Positions 57,630-64,000 of a stretch of DNA of 64,000 nucleotides are shown here, piece by piece. Origin of the DNA: Bryoerythrophyllum caledonicum. Its lineage: Eukaryota; Streptophyta; Bryopsida; Pottiales; Pottiaceae. Location of the stretch: the NCBI GenBank assembly GCA_963971425.1, contig OZ020525.1, positions 16,746,187 through 16,810,186 of the forward strand, in the 5' to 3' direction. Each line of letters starts with the position of its first letter. The first letter of the stretch is position 1. The position numbers were made by a program, and so were the translations under genes. Under the pieces are notes generated by a model. That model saw only the letters and a list, made by a program, of their open reading frames with translations, ran no database searches and was not told the DNA's origin.

Positions 57630-59590
57630 ATTTTACACCAAAAACACTTCAAAATAGTTGGATTCTAGTGCAATGAACAAAGAAGGAAACAAAAACTTTG
57701 ACTTCTAGTTGTGACCGTAGGATCTCAATTAAGACTTATTCAGTAACATACTCAAAAAAATTCATAAACTTTGACCGCACGGATTGAAAGATTATAGTGT
57801 TTGAAGTCAAGCACATGGTTCATTTTCTTTCCTGCGTTCACTGGATCAGCAGACTTTGACTTCACTTGGTGTCAAATTTTTGAACTACACAAGGTCTAAA
57901 TCCATTACCCATCTTGTTAAGCATGATGTTAGTTCCTTGTACACCAATTTTTGGAGGTAGAGGACGGGTGTAGCATATTCAAAACAAGTGTGCAAGGAGT
58001 GGAGGTTTAAAATTTGCCAATTCAAACTTTAATTTTTGTGAACTTGTTATGTCTTAGATTGGTAATCCAAATGGTCAATAAGAAGGTTTACACCACATAT
58101 TGTTAAGGGAAAAAAAAAAGTGAAAAATAATTAAGTTATCTAGGTTTTATGTGGAAAAGAAGAAGTTTTTTTGGTACCTTGCCCATCAATGAGTGACAAT
58201 GTGTGAAAATGTTTGACTTGGGTTGGTATGCTATTTTTCACTAAAGACAAGAGACTTTTTTTGACAATATGAAGGGAAACAATATTACTTGCAAGTATTG
58301 AAAATCTCACTTTCAATAGAGTGTCCTAGCAAAAGTTTTTGGAGGTGCCCGGGGTGGCCGCTCTCCCCATTTGAAATTCAAAACCCTATTACTTTTTCAT
58401 TAGATGCCCAATTTGGGAAAAAAATTGTTTTACCACTAAGGTCTTGGTAATGCCTTTCTATAGTAAAATTTTCAAAGAGAAATGTTGGAAATTGACACCG
58501 TAGGAACCTGACCGAATTTTCATATTGCCATTTCGTGACACTTGGTCCTTTAGGGGTTAATAGCTCTTTTTTGGGAGAAATTTAATGAAAATCAAGAACA
58601 CAAACCTAAAAGAAAAATATTAATGCGTGTCTCCATGGAAGCTCTTAGTAAGCTTCATCGAGATAAAATATTCTCATGGATATCCACAACGATCGTGTCG
58701 ATAACGTTTTCGGCGACGTTATCAACATGATCGTTATGGATATCCATGATCAAGGGGTCTTGCACCTTCGACGTTTGGGTATCTCTTCTTTATCACCCGA
58801 AGTTTAGAGTCATCTTCACTGTTGGGTACCATATTTTCTTGTGCATCCAAATGCGCTATTGTCCTTAATTCCTAAATGATAAAAGTCTTGAGGTGCGCTT
58901 TTGCAAATATCGGGCAGGTTCCCATGGTTGCGATTTGTATTTGCAATTCTCAAAATTTTGTACAGAGATGCTTGAAGACAAGAGGTACATGGGAGTGTTA
59001 TTTTTCACTAAAGACAAAAAATGATTTTCACACATTGTCAAAATCAAACGTTTTCACACATTGTTGGACAAGGTACCAAAAAAACTTCTTCTTTTTCACA
59101 TAAAACTTAGAGATCTTCATATGTTTTATTTTTTATTTTTTCCATTACAAGATGTCGTGTAAAGATTCTTACTGATTGTTTGGATTCTTATTCTGAAACA
59201 TATCAAGTTCACCAAAAAAAATAACGTGAATTGGCAATTTTTGAGCCTTTACTTGTTGCGCAATTTTTTTTAAAATGCTACATCCCTTCTCCCCCTCTAA
59301 AAATTGTTGTACAGGGAACCAATATCATGCTTGACATGATGGTGATGAATTTAGACCTTTTGTAGTGCAAAACTTTGACACCAAGTAAAGTCAAATTTTG
59401 TTGATTCACTCAACGCAAGGTAGAAAATGAACCCTTTTCTTTACTTCAAGCACCATAATCTTTCAATCTGTGCACTACAAGTTTATGAAAATTTTGTGAG
59501 TATGTTACTCAACAAGGGTTAGTTGAGATCCTATGGTTAAAAATATAAATAGAAGTCTTAGTTTCCTTCCTTAGTCATGATATCAAGTCA
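57630..59590. repeat. Long inverted-repeat element, about 1.95 kb
   Basis: The arms at about 57.64-58.3 kb and 58.9-59.58 kb are reverse complements with many differences. Matching pairs include TTTGACTTCACTTGGTGTCA / TGACACCAAGTAAAGTCAAA, AGTAACATACTCA / TGAGTATGTTACT and TAGGATCTCAA / TTGAGATCCTA. There is no transposase. Related single-arm fragments occur at about 1.2, 50.2-50.7 and 61.0-61.3 kb, so this is a dispersed family. Confidence 0.7.
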
Positions 59591-62500
59591 ATGTTGTGAT
59601 CTACTGGATGCACGTTGCGATGTTGGATATGGTTTTTGTGACCTGTGGCTCTATCTAATTGATTTGTTTACATGCTAACTGATTACGGAGAGGCCATGAA
59701 TTGGAGATGTGAAATAGATAATTGTTGAGTCGTGAGAGAGGTCCAATAAAGAGGAAATTGTCTTGAGAGATGCATCAAGTTGATTAAATAAAGAAGTTTA
59801 TGAAGGGTCAGAGTCTGTTGGGAGTACAATCGTGACAATCCACTAGATTATGATAAGTTAATCATAGAGGTGACGACCCTATGATAGCTATGGCATAACT
59901 AATCATCAACTAGATGTGTGTGTACGTGGACTGGAGGCGTCACTACACAAGAAGATCCAGAGAGTTGATAGACAAAGAGTTGCCATTAGGAAATGTGGTT
60001 GATTAATTAGGTTACATTCTATTTGATGTAAGTTTGGCCGGCTATTTCAAATAGATGATTTATATAACAATCAGATGATTGTGGTGGCAGTGACATAATT
60101 GAATACATTGTAATTGTAAAGGTTTGATCAACCTTTATCAAGTAGATGAATTTAATATTGTCTACAAGTCGAGATCAAAATTGTAAATCGGCTCAAGTGG
60201 AGTCTGTAACTTGTAATTAATGCATCATGCATACGCAAAGGAATTTTATTGGATGTAGTGAACATCTCAATTGGATGTTGAGATCATGTTGAGATCACCA
60301 TGGATGGAAATCAATGTGATTATGACAAGTAATTACTATTGATAATGTCAAATTGATTTAACTAAAAGTAAACCAAATTGCTCTAATTTTCTAAAGAAGA
60401 ATCCCTGGGTTAAACTTGGAAAAACATTACATTTATTTTCTTTATATGACCTTAAGCTACAAATAAATTAAACGAAAAGATCCATTACCGATTATAACCT
60501 GTACATTTAAGTTTGTTTGGGTTATTCTGTGTGAGATTGAATTTCCTATATTTCAACCTTCTCCTTCCTTTAGGTTTTTTTTAGTGCCACTATCTTGTGA
60601 GCGGATAATAGTGGGTGGTGTGCGGTAAATTAAAAAAAATAGCAGAAAAGAATTACTTTGTTCTTGCGCCAAGTCCTTGCAGTGCCCGCACTCAAGAAAA
60701 TATTTAAAAACATGAAAGTGTTGCATGTAACTAAAAACCTTAAACCCTAAACCCTAAATCATGAACCATAAATTTGATTGCTCTCAACATTTACGGCATG
60801 AAGATAGCATTCAATGTTTTTTCTTTATTTTTCATCTACACAATGTGATCACTATAAAATCTCTCTCACCATATCACTTAAAAATTGTCCATTCTAATGG
60901 GATGAGTGGAAAGGTAAAGGGCAATTTTTATTTCCATCTCCAATTGTAAAATCTTTATTTATACCATTAAAAACACATGCTCACAAGTTTTTGTAACAAT
61001 CAACTTCTTGGATTGGAAGATTATAGTAATTAAAGTCCGAAGGAAGGTATATTTTATCTTCCTTTGTGTTTTAAAGACTAGCAAACTTCACTTGGTGTCA
61101 ATGTTTTTGCATTACAAAAGTTCTAAAATTTATACCATTATGGTGTACATGATGCCAATTCCTTATAAATTGATTTTTGAAGGTAGAGAAGATATGAGCA
61201 TTTTTTCTCCAAACTAAAAGGAGGTTAAAAATTTGCCAATATACATTACAGTATTTGTATAAATTGAGATCTCTAGATTGAAAAGTCAAAAGATTAAACA
61301 AATAATTATTTCAAAGTTCTCATTTAGTATGCAACCAAATCTAGAATTTTAAAATAAACTCATTAGGATTCTAGATGAGCAAGAATCGGAGTTGATTATG
61401 GCAATTTTTTAAGAAGTAAACTAGAATTTCTCATATGTAGGATGCAAGTAATGGTAGCTACATCAAACTAGCTAGGTAACCACACAAACATTAGGTATTA
61501 CTCTTTGTACTTCTTTTAAAATATTGTTTTTTTTATCACAAATTTTAATATCCTTTCATCTAATATTTTAAAAATATAAAGAAAACTAGTATAAGTACTT
61601 GCAAACAATTGGAGCCATTATTCCATCCATTCTTTTATTACAAGGTGTTTGAATCATAGAAGACAATTCTTTCATATCTGTGTTCATACCTCTAGTATAC
61701 TTAATACTAAATATAGTGTTGACGCATTGGTAATGTGGGTGAAAAATGATGTGGACGACATCAATTTTAGTTTTAGAACATAATCAATGTGGACACACTT
61801 CAACATGTGCCGCATTGCTCATTGCCACTTCACCGCCACTTACTACCATATATCTTCCACTCTCTGCCACTCTCCTCCACCTCACCACCACTCACCGCCA
61901 CGTCTCCATCACTCCACATTAATTTTGTCTCAACAATTTTGAAACATTCCACACTATTTTTGGAGGTACATGATTTGATGTGGATTGAGAATTGAGGTGG
62001 ACCACTATAATTCACATTTAGTGCATGTATTTTGAAATAGTATGGTCCACAATATATGCAGTGTTAGTGTAGTACACATTGTGCAACACATGTGTGATCA
62101 TCATCTCTATGGAGAATAATGAAAAATTATCAACTTCCAAGCTAGTTCAATATCATGGTATGTACTCATGAAATACAAAAATATGTTTTGTTTGATTGTG
62201 ACAATTCCCGCTTCATAGAAATGCAATATAATTCAATGCGTGACATGTATTCGGGTGGGCCATACTCGAGTGGTGCAAGGCCAAGTCGTAGATACGATAA
62301 CGACTCTAATGAAGATTGAGGGGTTGTTTACACCTGAAGGTTTGGGTTGGAGCCCATAAACACAAGTGGTACCCCGCTTGAAGGATGAAACCATTGTAAG
62401 CGGGGTACCTTCCACCAAACAAGGGAGTCCTAAGTGGGTTGTGGCCCAAAGTTTAGGTGTAAACCCGAATAGAAGGGTTGTGGCCCATTGTGCACTTGGG

Positions 62501-62652
62501 CTGAATTTCTAAGTAGTTGCATGAAAACGGGCTCTTTCTAGAATTACCCCGTAGTGAAAGAATTTCTTGTATTCTACATTTGCCTACATCTTTGTGTGTT
62601 GTTTTGTTCTATCTCTCTCAATTTTGGGCCATTTTTTTCGCTTATTGGCATC
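59591..62652. other. AT-rich intergenic region with repeat fragments
   Basis: No gene is supported. It includes a TIR-like word of the giant elements at 60591, a fragment of the inverted-repeat family at about 61.0-61.3 kb (CTTCACTTGGTGTCAATG), and a low-complexity CCAC-rich stretch at about 61.80-61.91 kb. The last few hundred bases should contain the Harbinger 5' end, but no TIR was recognised. Confidence 0.45.
60591..60627 (+). repeat. Solitary TIR-like fragment of the element 2 family
   Basis: CTATCTTGTGAGCGG matches the element 2 left TIR exactly, followed by a diverged GC-rich tail (GTGGGTGGTGTGCGG). No partner end or subterminal motif is seen to its right within the window, so it is either a truncated copy or the left end of an element extending beyond 64 kb. 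Confidence 0.5.
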
Positions 62653-64000
62653 ATGGATAGAAGAAAACGAGTCCTAGTAGTGCTAGCTATGTATTGGTCC
62701 TGTTATATGTTGATTCAACATGTTTTGAGCATGCAAGCCCTCATGATGGGCTTTGAATTGCAAAATTCAGCATTGCTTGTAGTTTTATGTGAATTGTGGA
62801 ATACGAGGGAGAGAGGTGTGTGGAGCATTCAGAGGCAAGAGGGTTTTTTTGATAGGCATTTGATGGGTTCCTACACGGAATTAATGTTTAAACGGAGAAC
62901 TAGAATGTCCCACCGTACTTTCCAATTTCTTTGTGTAGAATTGGGTCCATTACTAAAGAAAAATGATACAAAATTTAGAAATGCAATTTCTATTGAGAAA
63001 AGGATAGCAATCTCTCTAATCCGTCTTAGAAGTGGAAATGGATTGCAAATTGTAGGTGATTTATTTGGAGTAGCAAAATCTACCGTTTCAGGCATAGTGA
63101 GACAATTTTGTAGTACGGTGAGATTACATCTTCAAAAAAAATTTGTGAAGTTTCCGAATGAATTTAAATTACAAAAATTAGCAAGGGACTTTGAGGCATT
63201 ACATGGAATTCCTTATGTAGTAGGTGCCATAGACAAGTCTCATATACCGATTTTAGCACCAGTAGTTGGAGGTGAAGATTACTATTGTCGAAAATCTTTC
63301 CACTCCGCATTACTACAAGGTATAGTTGACACAAATTGCATTTTCTGGGATTATGAATTTGGATGGGCAGGAAGCATGCACGACTGTACGGTCTTCAAGC
63401 TTACAAAAGTAGGTAGAAAATGCATTGAAGGAGGATTGTTACCATACAAGTTGATTGGAGATGCGGCATATCCAGTGAGGCCGTGGATATATTCACCTTT
63501 TAAGGGAGGGGTTGATGTTTGTCTTCCACCGTATAAAGCTCATTGGAATTTTATTCAAAGCTCTACCCGAATGTGTGTAGAACGTGCTTTCGGAATTCTA
63601 AAATGTAGGTGGCGGATAATTATGAAACGTATGGAGTGTCCTCTGAAATTTGTACCGGATGTAGTTGCTACTTGTATTGTTTTACACAATATTTGCATCC
63701 TTTCAACGGATAGGTTTGATCGGGAGTGGATCCAAATTGGTGAAGATGACTTAGACCGAAGAATTAATGAAGGAGAAGTAGCTACAGGGCAAGAGCTTAG
63801 AGGCGAACAGGTTGCAATTGCTGAAGTAAGAAGAAGGATAGGAATTGGAAGAGACGAGCCAATTAGAATTGTAGAAGAAGACGAAGGTGGAGATGCGAAG
63901 GCGTTTTTAATCAAGGAAAATGAAGAAGAGTCTGTATTGTTTCGAGAGGCAACTGATTCACATATTTGCATAGCAAAAGCACTTTGGGAGTATCATATGT
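62653..64000 (+). CDS. PIF/Harbinger transposase, open to the window edge
   Basis: The frame from ATG 62653 stays open for 449 codons to the last base, so the C-terminus lies outside. An N-terminal helix-turn-helix-like region (SIEKRIAISLIRLRSGN, GDLFGVAKSTVSGIV) precedes the DDE core. The first Asp is in VVGAIDKSHIPI, GSMHDCTVF is the conserved HD block, the second Asp is in LIGDAAYPVRPW, and the Glu is in CVERAFGILKCRWR. VATCIVLHNICI and an acidic tail follow. These are the marks of DDE_Tnp_4 nucleases, which cut and paste DNA at 3-bp target sites together with a Myb/SANT-like partner. No frameshift or stop is seen, so this is a candidate intact copy, distinct from the decayed one at 26 kb. 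Confidence 0.9.
   Translation, partial: MDRRKRVLVVLAMYWSCYMLIQHVLSMQALMMGFELQNSALLVVLCELWNTRERGVWSIQRQEGFFDRHLMGSYTELMFKRRTRMSHRTFQFLCVELGPLLKKNDTKFRNAISIEKRIAISLIRLRSGNGLQIVGDLFGVAKSTVSGIVRQFCSTVRLHLQKKFVKFPNEFKLQKLARDFEALHGIPYVVGAIDKSHIPILAPVVGGEDYYCRKSFHSALLQGIVDTNCIFWDYEFGWAGSMHDCTVFKLTKVGRKCIEGGLLPYKLIGDAAYPVRPWIYSPFKGGVDVCLPPYKAHWNFIQSSTRMCVERAFGILKCRWRIIMKRMECPLKFVPDVVATCIVLHNICILSTDRFDREWIQIGEDDLDRRINEGEVATGQELRGEQVAIAEVRRRIGIGRDEPIRIVEEDEGGDAKAFLIKENEEESVLFREATDSHICIAKALWEYHM

Noticed and set aside
60735..60760. CCCTAAA words suggesting an interstitial telomere
   Set aside because: Only two or three imperfect units here, with single words elsewhere (7.66, 9.04 and 11.94 kb); too few to be a telomeric tract.

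Overview
The window looks like nuclear DNA of a land plant. It holds a lectin-domain receptor-like kinase with a short intron, a small secreted-protein gene of a type I associate with plants, TTTAGGG-like telomeric words, GT-AG introns and dense transposon debris. No marker pins the lineage. A seed-free plant is possible but unproven. Host genes occupy only about 51-56 kb; nearly everything else is mobile or repeat DNA.

The main content is two related, very large terminal-inverted-repeat (TIR) elements with the same two divergently transcribed genes. Element 1 (about 1457-20421, 19 kb) is bounded by TIRs carrying GCTATTTTGCG plus GCGAGC repeats, and by a 10-bp target duplication (TCCGCAAAGG). 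Element 2 (about 26836-39994, 13 kb) lies in the opposite orientation, with related TIRs (GCTATCTTGTGAGCGG plus GCGAGC repeats). Gene A encodes a Mutator-like (MULE) transposase of about 1186 aa: Cys-rich N-terminal part, DDE-type core with CLFHW, and C-terminal SWIM zinc finger. Gene B encodes a nuclear-looking protein with a basic N-terminus, a ParB-like domain (WDGNHR) and a circularly permuted beta-class DNA-methyltransferase-like domain whose catalytic motif IV is degenerate. Both elements share subterminal motifs (CCTATAGCCGTGG type), and both carry palindrome arrays inside gene B introns (CTGCCGACATCGGCAG in element 1, CCCTCGGATCCGAGGG in element 2). I know of no described MULE with this gene content; this is the candidate new system. 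Gene A is open in element 1, whereas element 2 has a nonsense codon and a MITE in gene A.

Layout: 1-605 foldback element; 1.46-20.4 kb element 1 (including a 2.7-2.9 kb tandem duplication with a 200-N gap); 21.1-21.7 kb MITE; 22.5-24.4 kb remnants of a Ulp1-like protease gene and a Myb/SANT-like gene; 24.4-25.9 kb AT-rich DNA with no gene; 25.9-26.8 kb broken PIF/Harbinger transposase; 26.8-40.0 kb element 2; 40.0-44.9 kb an APE-type LINE with a 2A-like peptide, cut off at the element 2 terminus; 44.8-46.9 kb G-rich DNA; 47-51 kb AT-rich repeats; 51.1-51.9 kb small secreted-protein gene; 53.3-56.0 kb lectin receptor kinase (predicted pseudokinase); 57.2-59.6 kb MITE and a long inverted repeat; 62.65-64.0 kb open PIF/Harbinger transposase running off the end.

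Exon boundaries were read by eye from GT/AG sites, phase and comparison of the two element copies. They are predictions.
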